A stretch of 52,858 bases of DNA from NCBI GenBank assembly GCA_026400815.1, contig JAPLOI010000028.1, positions 8,847-61,704 on the forward strand. The letters run 5' to 3'. The notes beneath the pieces are model-generated. The model did not search any database and was not told the origin of the DNA. It was given only the letters and a program-made list of their open reading frames with translations. Shown one piece after another: positions 9,163 to 17,050 of this stretch (the stretch's first letter is position 1; the number at the start of each line of letters is the position of its first letter). Position numbers and translations under genes: made by a program. The stretch comes from Alphaproteobacteria bacterium (GTDB lineage Bacteria > Pseudomonadota > Alphaproteobacteria > Acetobacterales > Acetobacteraceae).

Positions 9163-9500
9163 CCACCCCAGCCCGAATTTTTTTTGCGTCTCACCCGGCC
9201 TGCACCGGAATGGCGCCCTTAACGTTCCGGTATCAAAATCACAATCACGTGCGACCCTGCGTCCGCCCCCCCATTCATGTCCGCCCCGTCATCCAACACC
9301 CCCTGTCGCGCGCCCTCATGTCCAACCGGACATACAGCGGACATCCCGCCGCCCTTGTTCCGCCTGCAAATCCACCCGCCTACATGAACAAAAGCCCCCC
9401 CTGGCCATGTCGGAGCCGTAACTGGAACCGCCCCGTACCAGGCGTATGTGTGTTGCCGTCCCGTCGGAAACACAGCTCCGACACTTTGGGAGTATCAGAC
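9163..9500. other. 338-base gap upstream of the HtrA/DegP gene with dyad motifs
   Basis: No gene is visible. The gap starts with a run of eight T (near 9176) followed by the inverted repeat ACCGGAA-N14-TTCCGGT (9204-9231), and contains a cluster of TGTCC/GGACA motifs (9279-9343). A GGAAC motif near 9424 recalls an extracytoplasmic sigma factor -35 element, but no matching -10 is evident. Confidence 0.5.
9279..9343. promoter_or_regulatory. Cluster of TGTCC/GGACA half-sites upstream of degP
   Basis: ATGTCCG occurs at 9278-9284. The dyad TGTCC-AACC-GGACA lies at 9319-9332, and a further CGGACAT at 9338-9344. Four half-sites within 70 bases, about 160-220 bases before the protease start, suggest a binding site for an unidentified regulator. 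This is inference only. Confidence 0.3.
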
Positions 9501-10946
9501 ATGGCCCGTTCCGCCGCCCTCATCCCCATCTTCGCCCTCACCCTGGCCCTGCCGCTGGCTGCCGCCCCCCCGGCCCTGGCCCAGCGCCCGCCGGCCCCGG
9601 TGGCAGCCCCCATCACCACGCCGTCCAACTTCGCCGACCTCGTCGCCCAGGTCGGCCCCGCCGTCGTCCGCGTCGCCGTCGTCGGCCATGAACAGGCCCA
9701 GCAGGATGTCCCGCCCGAACTGCGCGGCACCCCGCTCGAAGAGCTGTTCCGCCGCTACGGCCAGGGCCAGCGCCCGCAAGGCCCGCAAGCCGAGCGCCAA
9801 CGCCGCACCATGGGCCAGGGCTCCGGCTTCATCATCGACCCCGCCGGCTTCGTCGTCACCAACAACCACGTGGTGGGCGAGGCGGATCGCGTCACGGTCG
9901 AGCTGTCCGATGGCCGCCAGCTTCCCGCCCGCGTCGTCGGCGCCGATCCAAAGACCGATATCGCCCTGTTGAAGATCGAGGCCGGCGTCCAGCTCCCAAC
10001 CGTCCCCTGGGGCAATTCAGACACGCTGCGGGTGGGCGAGCCCGTGCTCGCCATGGGCAACCCCTTCGGCCTCGGCGGCTCCGCCACCGCCGGCATCGTC
10101 TCCGCCCGCGGCCGCCAGATCGGCGCCGGCCCGTACGACGACTTCATCCAGACCGATGCCTCGATCAACCCCGGCAATTCCGGTGGCCCGCTGTTCAACA
10201 CCCAGGGCGAGGTGGTCGGCGTGAACACCGCCATTCTCTCCCCCTCCGGCGGCAATATCGGCATCGGCTTCGCCGTCCCGTCCAAGCTCGCCCACCGCGT
10301 GGTTGAAAGCCTCAAGCAATCCGGCAAGGTGGAACGCGGCTGGCTCGGCGTCTCGCTCCAGCCGATCGACCGTGAGCTGGCCGGCGCCCTCGGCCTCGAG
10401 GAGCCCATGGGCGCCATGATCGCCGGCGTGGAACCCGGCTCCCCCGCCGCCCGCGGCGGCCTGCGCGCCGGCGATGTGGTGACAGAGATCGATGGCCGTC
10501 CGATCCGCGCCCCGCGCGACCTCGCCGGCACGATCGGCGAGAGCAAGCCCGGCGCCAGCCTGGCCGTCACCGTCCAGCGCGACGGCAAGCCCGTCCTGCA
10601 CCGCATCGCCCTCGGCGAAGCGCCGGACCGCAAGGCCGGCGTCCAAGGCGCCCCGCAACCGGGCCGCGCCGGTGCCCTCGGCCTGGCCCTGCGCCCGAAT
10701 CCGGAAGGGGAGGGGGCCGCGGTGATCCAGGTCGCCCCCGGCAGCATCGCGGAATCCCGTGGCCTGCAGCCGGGCGACATCATCCTGCGCGCGGGGGACA
10801 GGGCCGTGAACACCCCGTCCGATGTCGCCGCCGCCGTTGAAGCCGCCCGCAAGGCCGGCCGCCCCGCCGTGGCCATCCAGCTCCAGCGCGGCGAGGCCAG
10901 CAGCTTCATCGCCCTGCCGCTGAACGGCGAGCGGGAGCCTGGCTAG
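9501..10946 (+). CDS. Periplasmic serine protease, HtrA/DegP family
   Basis: A 481-residue periplasmic protease/chaperone that would degrade or hold misfolded envelope proteins. The ATG at 9501 directly precedes a signal peptide (residues 1-28, ending ALA-Q). The trypsin-like domain shows the catalytic triad at H123 (TNNHVVGEAD), D153 (DPKTDIALLKI) and S227 (NPGNSGGPLFN). Two PDZ domains follow at about 270-365 and 385-475 (GWLGVSLQPI; GLALRPNPEG). The Q-linker (LEELFRRYGQGQRPQGPQ) between strands 1 and 2 is typical of DegP/DegQ. The stop overlaps the stop of the converging amidotransferase in the palindrome CTAG. Whether it is DegP-, DegQ- or Do-like cannot be settled by eye. No operon partner is present. 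Confidence 0.95.
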   Translation: MARSAALIPIFALTLALPLAAAPPALAQRPPAPVAAPITTPSNFADLVAQVGPAVVRVAVVGHEQAQQDVPPELRGTPLEELFRRYGQGQRPQGPQAERQRRTMGQGSGFIIDPAGFVVTNNHVVGEADRVTVELSDGRQLPARVVGADPKTDIALLKIEAGVQLPTVPWGNSDTLRVGEPVLAMGNPFGLGGSATAGIVSARGRQIGAGPYDDFIQTDASINPGNSGGPLFNTQGEVVGVNTAILSPSGGNIGIGFAVPSKLAHRVVESLKQSGKVERGWLGVSLQPIDRELAGALGLEEPMGAMIAGVEPGSPAARGGLRAGDVVTEIDGRPIRAPRDLAGTIGESKPGASLAVTVQRDGKPVLHRIALGEAPDRKAGVQGAPQPGRAGALGLALRPNPEGEGAAVIQVAPGSIAESRGLQPGDIILRAGDRAVNTPSDVAAAVEAARKAGRPAVAIQLQRGEASSFIALPLNGEREPG

Positions 10947-11716
10947 TCGGCGGCCGAAAGCCGCGCCGGCACAGCGAGGCGGGCTCGTACCGCCTCGCCG
11001 AAGGCCACGAAGATCTGGCGGGAAATCTCATCCCGCTCCCAGTCGTATTCCGGGTGCCACTGCACCCCCACCGCGAAGCCGGGGCCAGAGGTGGCATGCA
11101 CCGCCTCCACCGTCCCGTCCGGCGCGGTGGCATCCACCACCAACCCCGGCGCCAGCCGGTCCACGCCCTGGTTGTGCAGCGAATTCACCGGAATCTCGCT
11201 CCGCCCGCACACCCGGTGCAGCCACGACCCCGGCGCCACCCGCACGGCGTGGGACTTGCCGGTGCGCACCCTTGGGTGCGGCGACATCGGGGTGGAATGG
11301 TCGATCCGGTCCGGCAAATCCTGCAGCCGCTGGTGCAGGCTGCCGCCCAGGGCCACGTTCATCTCCTGCATGCCGCGGCAGATCGCCAACACCGGCAGCC
11401 CGGCCGCCACCGCCGCACGGATCAGCGGCAGCGTCACGCCATCGCGGTCATGATCCTCCGGGGTGCCCTCGGCATGCGCCGGCCCCTCGTAGTTGGTCGG
11501 CGCCACGTTGCTGCGGCTGCCGGTCAGGATCAGCCCGTCCAGCCGGGAGACCAGCGTGGCGATATCCGCCAGCGCCCCGTTCGCCGGCACCAGGATCGGC
11601 ACCCCGCCGACCACATTGTCGGTGGCATGGATATAGGTGTGGGAAGCGGCGTGGTTCGCGGTGCCGAACACGCCGAACTGCTTGACGCAGCAGGAAATGC
11701 CAATGAGCGGTTTCAT
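10943..11716 (-). CDS. Class-I glutamine amidotransferase-like hydrolase (peptidase C26, PuuD-like)
   Basis: A 257-residue cytoplasmic hydrolase with the class-I amidotransferase fold. The family includes gamma-glutamyl-gamma-aminobutyrate hydrolase of the putrescine pathway. The triad is C113 (LAICRGMQEMNVALGG), H221 and E223 (VGVQWHPEYDW). The N-terminus (MKPLIGISCC) and GLILTGSRSNVAPTNY are typical of the C26 family. It is the last gene of a leftward run after lolA (82-base gap) and converges on degP; both genes use the CTAG palindrome for their TAG stops. No other polyamine genes are nearby, so the substrate stays open: a gamma-glutamyl conjugate is the family norm, but not shown here. 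Confidence 0.88.
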   Translation of the reverse strand: MKPLIGISCCVKQFGVFGTANHAASHTYIHATDNVVGGVPILVPANGALADIATLVSRLDGLILTGSRSNVAPTNYEGPAHAEGTPEDHDRDGVTLPLIRAAVAAGLPVLAICRGMQEMNVALGGSLHQRLQDLPDRIDHSTPMSPHPRVRTGKSHAVRVAPGSWLHRVCGRSEIPVNSLHNQGVDRLAPGLVVDATAPDGTVEAVHATSGPGFAVGVQWHPEYDWERDEISRQIFVAFGEAVRARLAVPARLSAAD

Positions 11717-11798
11717 GGGCCTCGAAACAGGATGCGCTGGCGCAGGATGAAGCGGGATCGTGGCAAACAGATGAACACAATCCCGCGTGCCGGAATAG

Positions 11799-12434
11799 CT
11801 ATTCCCGCAGCCTGGGATCGGCAGTGTCGAACAGTTTCTGGTCGAACGTGCCGCCGACCGAAACGTTGAACAGCGATACCGTCGTCTCGCGCTGCTGCGG
11901 GTCGGTGATCATCCACTGCCGCAGCGACAGCGGCTCGTCCGCGAACACCAGCGTCAGCGTGCCATCGCCCGGGGAGGCGGTGCGGTAGAGCACCACATGC
12001 ACCTGCCCCGGCAGCCGTTCCACCGCGCTCACCGTCACTTCGCCGGCCAGCTTCAGATTCTCCGACAGCAGGATGCCCAGCGGCGTGGAGCTGAGCGGGA
12101 AGTAGCTCACCTGCTTCAGGGACTTGTCGTAGAACAACCCGTTGCCGCTGCCCGCCACCAGCATCAGCGGCGAGGGCGGGTCGTATTCGAACCGCATGCG
12201 GCCCGGCCGCTGGATCCAGGCATTGCCCTCCGTCACCTGCCCATCCGGCGCCACCTGGAGGAACCGCGACCGCATGGTGCGCAGCGCGTTCAGGTAGCCC
12301 TCGATCCGCCCGATATCGGCCCGGTCCTGCGCCGACAGCGTGGCCGGCCGCAGCGCCGGCGTGGGCGGGCGCGGCTGGGACAGGGCGGGCAGGGGGGACA
12401 GCAGGCCGAGGGCCAGCAGGGCGCGTCGCTTCAT
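11799..12434 (-). CDS. lolA: Outer-membrane lipoprotein carrier LolA-like protein
   Basis: A 211-residue periplasmic protein expected to ferry lipoproteins from LolCDE to the outer membrane. The ATG at 12434 opens a signal peptide (MKRRALLALGLLSPLPALSQ). The mature part shows the half-barrel pattern of LolA: an N-terminal helix (DRADIGRIEGYLNALRTMRSRF), then FLQVAPDG, GNAWIQRPGRMRFEYDPPSPLMLVAGSGN, LSSTPLGILLSENLKL and LTLVFADEPLSLRQWMITDP. Alphaproteobacterial LolA is often found with ftsK, which is absent here. Instead it follows an MFS gene by 40 bases on the same strand. Sequence divergence among LolA-like proteins leaves some chance of a paralogue with another lipoprotein or glycolipid cargo. 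Confidence 0.85.
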   Translation of the reverse strand: MKRRALLALGLLSPLPALSQPRPPTPALRPATLSAQDRADIGRIEGYLNALRTMRSRFLQVAPDGQVTEGNAWIQRPGRMRFEYDPPSPLMLVAGSGNGLFYDKSLKQVSYFPLSSTPLGILLSENLKLAGEVTVSAVERLPGQVHVVLYRTASPGDGTLTLVFADEPLSLRQWMITDPQQRETTVSLFNVSVGGTFDQKLFDTADPRLRE

Positions 12435-12474
12435 TCCCGCAAGATGGCGTGTGCGGCGGGCAAATCCAAGGCGA

Positions 12475-13710
12475 CTATTCCGCCGCCGCCGGCACCCCAC
12501 GGCGCGGCGCGTTTTCGGCCCACAGCTCCGGGTTCAGCTCCTCGCGCCGGTTGGGGAAGAACCAGGCGCAGCACAGCGTGATCACCGCGAACCCCGCCAG
12601 TACCGAAAGGCACGCCCCCTGGCTGCCGGTGCGGGCATACAGGAAGGAGATCAACGGGGCAGAGGCGGCGCTGCCCAGGAAGCCGATGAAGAAGCGCACG
12701 GAATACATCCGCGTGCGCAGGGCAGGGGAGATGTAGCGCGCGGTCATCGTCTCGTTCACCGTCACCTGCCCGAACAGCACCGCGGCCACCACGCCGGCCA
12801 CCGGCACCGCCAGCCAGCCATCCACATAGGCAAGGGCCGCCAGCGCGGGCACCAGCACCACGGCCATCGGCAGGAACATCTGCCGCAGCGTCGTCCGGTC
12901 GATGAAGCGCCCCACCGTCAGCTGCGTCACCGCCCCGCACAGTGTCGCCACCGTGGCGGCCACGCCGGCCAGCGGCAGCAGCCCGGGATCGCCCGCCAGC
13001 CGCTCCTGCATCAGCTTGGGCAGCAGCAGGGTGAAGGCGTTGAACACCAGCCCGGAGACGGCGGCGACCATCAGCAGCACGATCATCGCCCGGCGCACCA
13101 GATGCGGCGGAATCTCCGGGAACGGCTTGCCGGCCTTACGGGTGGAATGGTCGAACACCGGCTCCCGCAGCCAGACCAGCCCGGCCAGGGTGCACAGAAC
13201 CCCGGGCAGGATGAACGCCCAGTGCCAGCCCCAGCGGAACGCCACGAAGGCGGTGATCATCGGCGCCATCGCCACGCCGACATTGCCGAACACGCCGTTG
13301 AGCCCGATCGCCTGGCCCGGCTTCTCCCCGGCCACATCCACCAGCAGCGCCGTGCCGATCGGATGGTAGATCGCCGCGAACGATCCCGTCGCCGCCAGCG
13401 CCACGGCGAGCCACAGCGGCGAGGGCGCGAGCCCCGTGCCGATCATCGAAAGCCCGGCGCCGAGAAAGAACGCCGTCATCAGATTGTGCCGCCCAAACCG
13501 AGCGGCGAGCCAGCCCTGCGGCAGGGAGAGCAGGCCGTAGAGCACGAACCCGCCAGTGGCCAGCGGCAGGATCAGCTCGTAGTCGTCCCCGAACGGCCCA
13601 TCCGGCATCAGCACCATTGCCAGCACGGCGGTGGGCAGGATCAGCAGGCAGTAGTGGGTGAAGCTGTGGGCAAGGTTGATGAACGCCATCTGCCGCGCGG
13701 CGGGGGACAT
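12475..13710 (-). CDS. Major facilitator superfamily transporter
   Basis: A 411-residue inner-membrane transporter with about 12 hydrophobic helices. The loop 2-3 signature region reads GWLAARFGRHNLM, near the MFS motif G.L.DR.GRR. The segment ATGSFAAIYHPIGTALLVD resembles proteins of the fosmidomycin-resistance / YfcJ-like subgroup, in which FAAIYHP is frequent. A central cytoplasmic loop (REPVFDHSTRKAGKPFPEIPPH) separates the two six-helix halves. The substrate cannot be told from sequence. The gene lies 52 bases after the photolyase stop and 40 bases before lolA, so the three may be co-transcribed. Confidence 0.88.
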   Translation of the reverse strand: MSPAARQMAFINLAHSFTHYCLLILPTAVLAMVLMPDGPFGDDYELILPLATGGFVLYGLLSLPQGWLAARFGRHNLMTAFFLGAGLSMIGTGLAPSPLWLAVALAATGSFAAIYHPIGTALLVDVAGEKPGQAIGLNGVFGNVGVAMAPMITAFVAFRWGWHWAFILPGVLCTLAGLVWLREPVFDHSTRKAGKPFPEIPPHLVRRAMIVLLMVAAVSGLVFNAFTLLLPKLMQERLAGDPGLLPLAGVAATVATLCGAVTQLTVGRFIDRTTLRQMFLPMAVVLVPALAALAYVDGWLAVPVAGVVAAVLFGQVTVNETMTARYISPALRTRMYSVRFFIGFLGSAASAPLISFLYARTGSQGACLSVLAGFAVITLCCAWFFPNRREELNPELWAENAPRRGVPAAAE

Positions 13711-13762
13711 GGGGCTCTCCTGGGCGATCCTCTGACCCGGGAAAGGTGCGCCCGCCGCCCGA

Positions 13763-15286
13763 TCAGGTCAATTCGGCGAGGAACCCGGCCGCATCGCGCG
13801 CGATCGCCGCCTTCCGTTCCACCGGCAGCGCATCGTAGGTGCGCCATACCGGCCCCAGCCGCGGGTTGCGGCCCAGCATGGCCCGGTTGCGGGCCAGGAA
13901 GTCCCAGTAGAGATAGTTGAACGGGCACGCCGTGGGACCGTTCTTCGCCTTCACGTCGAACCGGCAGCCAGCGCAGTAGTCGCTCATGCGGTCGATATAG
14001 GCGCCGCTGGCCGCATAGGGCTTGCTGGCCAGCAGGCCGCCATCGGCGAACTGGCTCATGCCCAGGGTGTTGGGCAACTCCACCCATTCATAGGCATCGG
14101 CATAGACGGCCAGGTACCACTCATGGACCTGCCTGGGGTCGATCCCGGCCAGCAAGGCGAAGTTGCCGGTGACCATCAGGCGCTGGATGTGGTGGGCATA
14201 GGCCTCGCGCCGTGTCTGCTTCACCACGGCGGCGAGGCAGGCCATGTTCGTCTCGCCGGACCAGTAGAAGCCAGGCAGGGGACGGGTGGCTTCCAGCGCG
14301 TTCTGCTCCACGTACTCCGGCATCTCTCGCCAGTAGATGCCGCGGACATATTCGCGCCAGCCGAGGATCTGGCGGATGAAACCCTCCACGGAGGCCAGGG
14401 GCGCGCGGCCGGCGCGGTACTCGGCCTCCGCGGCGCGGCAGACCGCCATCGGGTCCAGCAGGCCGCAATTGAGGTACTGGGCGATCACGGCGTGAAACAG
14501 GAAGGCCTCGCCGCGCAGCATGGCATCCTGGTAGTCGCCGAAATTCGGCAGCCCCAGCCGCAGGAAGCGGGCGAAGGCGGCTTCGGCATCGGCGCGGGTG
14601 GTGGCGAACCAGAACGGGTGCAAATCGCCGAAGCGATCGGGGAAGTGCTGTTCGACGAGATCGAGCGCCTCCTGGGTGATCGCATCGGGTTCAAAGCGGT
14701 GCGGCTCCGGCAGGGCGAGGCCCTTCTTCGGCGGCTTGCGGTTCTCGGCGTCGTAGTTCCAGCTTCCGCCTTCGGGTTCCGCACCGTTCATCAGCAGGCC
14801 GGTTTCGCGGCGCATCTCGCGGTAGAAGAATTCCATGCGCAGCTGCTTCTTGCCGCGCGCCCAGGCTTCGAAGCGCGTGCGGGGGCAGAGGAAGCGGTCG
14901 TCCTCCAGCAGGATCACCGGGACGCCGACCGTTGCTTCCCAGGTTTGCATGTCCTGCAGCACACGCCATTCGCCGGGCAGGGTGGCGACGACGCGGGTGG
15001 CGCCGTGGCGGGTGGCGGCGCGGGACAGCTCGCCCGAGAGGGTGCCGGTGTTGGCGGGATCGTCCAGCGCCACGTAGTCCACGCGCCAGCCGATGGCGCG
15101 GAGCTCCTCGGCGAAGTGGCGCATGGCGCTGAACAGGAAGGCGAGCTTCTTGCGGTGATGCGGCACGTAGCCGGCCTCCGCCGCCACCTCCGCCATCAGC
15201 ACCACGGCATCGGCCGGGTCGGCGGCGCGGAGCGAGGCGAGGGTGGGGGTGAGCTGGTCGGCGAAGATTGGGAGGAGGATGGGCAT
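13763..15286 (-). CDS. FeS-cluster photolyase/cryptochrome (FeS-BCP, prokaryotic (6-4) photolyase type)
   Basis: A 507-residue flavoprotein expected to repair UV (6-4) photoproducts using FAD and a second chromophore. The N-terminal alpha/beta domain (about 1-130) is followed by a linker and the helical FAD domain. Four cysteines at residues 350 (NMACLA), 438 and 441 (DYCAGCRFD) and 454 (TACPFNY) sit at the positions I recall for the [4Fe-4S] ligands of Agrobacterium PhrB (350, 438, 441, 454), a striking match. Other family signatures are LPGEWRVLQ, FYREMRRETGLLM, GGSWNYDAENRK, IRQILGWREYVRG and PNTLGMSQFADGG. The ATG at 15286 follows GGAGG-like sequence only weakly. It heads a leftward run and is preceded by two AT-rich hairpins. 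Confidence 0.95.
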   Translation of the reverse strand: MPILLPIFADQLTPTLASLRAADPADAVVLMAEVAAEAGYVPHHRKKLAFLFSAMRHFAEELRAIGWRVDYVALDDPANTGTLSGELSRAATRHGATRVVATLPGEWRVLQDMQTWEATVGVPVILLEDDRFLCPRTRFEAWARGKKQLRMEFFYREMRRETGLLMNGAEPEGGSWNYDAENRKPPKKGLALPEPHRFEPDAITQEALDLVEQHFPDRFGDLHPFWFATTRADAEAAFARFLRLGLPNFGDYQDAMLRGEAFLFHAVIAQYLNCGLLDPMAVCRAAEAEYRAGRAPLASVEGFIRQILGWREYVRGIYWREMPEYVEQNALEATRPLPGFYWSGETNMACLAAVVKQTRREAYAHHIQRLMVTGNFALLAGIDPRQVHEWYLAVYADAYEWVELPNTLGMSQFADGGLLASKPYAASGAYIDRMSDYCAGCRFDVKAKNGPTACPFNYLYWDFLARNRAMLGRNPRLGPVWRTYDALPVERKAAIARDAAGFLAELT

Positions 15287-15324
15287 GGGCGGGAGGTGGG
15301 AAGGATTCCAGGGAAGGGAAGAGT

Positions 15325-15350
15325 CTTCTTTTTTCTGAAGAAAAAAGAAG
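15325..15350. repeat. AT-rich border hairpin (CTTCTTTTTTCT type)
   Basis: CTTCTTTTTTCT (15325-15336) and AGAAAAAAGAAG (15339-15350) form a near loopless 10-12-bp stem. The flanking GAGTCTTC and CAAAAAAGACTT make it the inverted counterpart of the copy at 8724-8747. It lies just upstream of the photolyase gene. Confidence 0.8.
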
Positions 15351-15420
15351 CAAAAAAGACTTCATTCGTTTGCGCACGGAGGGTTGGTCTGGCACGGACC
15401 CAAGTCGGAAAAGTTTTTTG

Positions 15421-15442
15421 GTTCTTTTTTTCAAAAAAGAAC
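15421..15442. repeat. AT-rich border hairpin (GTTCTTTTTT type)
   Basis: GTTCTTTTTT (15421-15430) and AAAAAAGAAC (15433-15442) form a perfect 10-bp stem, followed by GCGCTTTCTTGAA. It lies 44 bases before the DUF3429 start and faces away from the sister copy at 15325-15350. Confidence 0.8.
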
Positions 15443-15485
15443 GCGCTTTCTTGAATCCCCGGGCTGCCTGGGGTACGGCTTGGCC

Positions 15486-15944
15486 ATGCTCGACCGCACC
15501 AAGCTTCCTCCTCGCCCCGCGCTCGTTCTCGGTGCCGCCGGGTTGTTGCCCACGGTGGCGGCGCTGCTGGTGATGTTGTTTGCCGCGCGGGCGCAGCAGG
15601 ACATGGCGTTTCGGGCGGCGGCGACCTATGGCGCGGTGATCCTGAGTTTCCTGGGCGGGGCCTGGTGGGGGCTGGGCGCGGCGCGGGGGCATCCGCGCGA
15701 TTTGATGCTGTGGCTGGGGATCGCGGTGTTGCCGTCCTTGGCGGCCTGGGGGGTGGTGTATGTGCTGACGCCGCTGAGCGTGGCGGTGCTCTCCGGCCTG
15801 TTCCTGGCGGTGCTGTGGGGCGACCGGGAGCTGACGCGGCGGTATGTGGCGCCGGAGTGGTGGCTGATGATGCGGCTGCCGCTGTCGCTGTGCATGGCGG
15901 GGCTGCACATGATCATTGCCGTGGTGCGGGTGGTGCGGACATGA
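15486..15944 (+). CDS. DUF3429 family membrane protein
   Basis: A 152-residue inner-membrane protein of unknown function. The ATG at 15486 gives the usual family length; extension upstream would translate the AT-rich hairpin. Five hydrophobic segments are visible (ALVLGAAGLLPTVAALLVML, AVILSFLGGAWWGLGA, LGIAVLPSLAAWGVVYVL, LSVAVLSGLFLAVLWGDREL, LCMAGLHMIIAVVRVV). The motif SFLGGAWWGL in the second helix is characteristic of DUF3429. Its stop overlaps the ATG of the following hydrolase by four bases (ATGA), so the two are translationally coupled. No solute or catalytic role is known for the family. Confidence 0.85.
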   Translation: MLDRTKLPPRPALVLGAAGLLPTVAALLVMLFAARAQQDMAFRAAATYGAVILSFLGGAWWGLGAARGHPRDLMLWLGIAVLPSLAAWGVVYVLTPLSVAVLSGLFLAVLWGDRELTRRYVAPEWWLMMRLPLSLCMAGLHMIIAVVRVVRT

Positions 15945-17050
15945 CGCCGTTGGACGCAGGGTTGCTGCCGGAGGGGGTGCGGGCGCGGCATGTGCAGGCG
16001 GGTGAGCTCGCCATGCATGTGCTGGAGGCCGGCGAGCCCGGCGCACCGCTGGTGCTGCTGCTGCATGGGTTTCCGGAACTGGCGTGGTCTTGGCGTCATG
16101 TGCTGCCGGCGCTGGGGCGGGCGGGCTTTCATGCCGTGGCGCCGGACCAGCGCGGCTATGGCCGCACCGCGGGGTGGGTGGCGGAGTACGATGGCGATCT
16201 GGCGCCGTTCCGCATGGCCAATTTGGCGCGCGACGCCTTCCTGCTGGTGCGGGCGCTGGGGCATGAGCGCGCGGCCTGTGTGGTGGGGCATGATTTCGGG
16301 GCTTCGGTGGCGGGATGGAGCGCGCTGCTGCGGCCGGACGTGTACCGCTCCGTGGTGCTGATGAGCGCGCCGTTCACCGGGGCGCCTGGGCTGGGCGCGG
16401 GGATGGGGGATATCGATGCGGCGCTGGCGGCGCTTGCGCGGCCGCGCAAGCACTACCAGCGCTACTATTCCGCGCGCCCGGCCGATGCAGACATACTGCA
16501 CGCACCGCAGGGGCTGCATGATTTCCTGCGTGCCTACTACCATCACAAATCTGCGGATTGGGCGGGCAACCGTCCGTTTCCGCTAGCGGGCTGGACGGCG
16601 GAGGAAATGGCGAAGCTGCCGACGTACTACGTGATGGAGCACGGCGAGACGATGGCCGAGACGGTGGCGGCGCATATGCCATCCCCGCTGCAGGTGGCTT
16701 CGTGCCGGTGGCTGAGCGAGGCGGAGCTGGCGGTGTATTCGGCGGAGTTTGGCCGCACGGGGTTCCAGGGCGGGCTCAACTGGTATCGCTGCCGCTTCGA
16801 CCCCGCGCTGGTGGCGGAGCAGCAGATGTTCGCCGGGCGCACGATCGACATTCCGGCGATGTTCGTGGCCGGGGCGCAGGATTGGGGCATCCACCAGTCG
16901 CCGGGGGCGCTGGAGCGGATGTGGACGCGCGCCTTCACCGACATGGGGCCACCGGTGCTGGTGGAGGGCGCCGGGCACTGGGTGCAGCAGGAGCAGCCGC
17001 AGGCGGTTACGGCGGCGTTGCTGGCGTTTCTGGGTCGGGTTTCGCGGTAG
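15941..17050 (+). CDS. Alpha/beta hydrolase, soluble epoxide hydrolase-like
   Basis: A 369-residue cytoplasmic hydrolase. The oxyanion motif HGFPE is followed by the nucleophile elbow VGHDFGASVAG with aspartate as nucleophile, as in epoxide hydrolases and haloalkane dehalogenases rather than serine esterases. The charge-relay acid is probably the aspartate in FVAGAQDWGIHQ, and the histidine lies in EGAGHWVQQEQP. A tyrosine-rich cap (HYQRYYSARP, HDFLRAYYHHKS, NWYRCRFDP) would supply epoxide-activating tyrosines, favouring epoxide hydrolase over dehalogenase. It is coupled to the DUF3429 gene by a four-base overlap. Its last 44 bases overlap the converging DUF2339 gene. The physiological epoxide is unknown. 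Confidence 0.88.
   Translation: MTPLDAGLLPEGVRARHVQAGELAMHVLEAGEPGAPLVLLLHGFPELAWSWRHVLPALGRAGFHAVAPDQRGYGRTAGWVAEYDGDLAPFRMANLARDAFLLVRALGHERAACVVGHDFGASVAGWSALLRPDVYRSVVLMSAPFTGAPGLGAGMGDIDAALAALARPRKHYQRYYSARPADADILHAPQGLHDFLRAYYHHKSADWAGNRPFPLAGWTAEEMAKLPTYYVMEHGETMAETVAAHMPSPLQVASCRWLSEAELAVYSAEFGRTGFQGGLNWYRCRFDPALVAEQQMFAGRTIDIPAMFVAGAQDWGIHQSPGALERMWTRAFTDMGPPVLVEGAGHWVQQEQPQAVTAALLAFLGRVSR

Noticed and set aside
9424-9460. RpoE or EcfG promoter for degP (GGAAC motif)
   Set aside because: GGAAC is present but neither TCTGA nor CGTT lies at the correct spacing, so no promoter is called.
8679-9500. Long N-terminal extension of the HtrA/DegP frame
   Set aside because: It would translate the AT-rich hairpin and the regulatory gap, and place 274 residues before an otherwise perfect signal peptide at 9501.
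12340-13920. A 526-codon open frame antisense to the MFS gene
   Set aside because: The product is a His/Arg/Gln-rich low-complexity string, typical of the complement of membrane-protein codons. The MFS frame has normal helices.
11799-15286. Tetrapyrrole or cobalamin riboswitch in the photolyase run
   Set aside because: No box of the known riboswitch classes is visible. The only structure upstream is the dispersed AT-rich hairpin.
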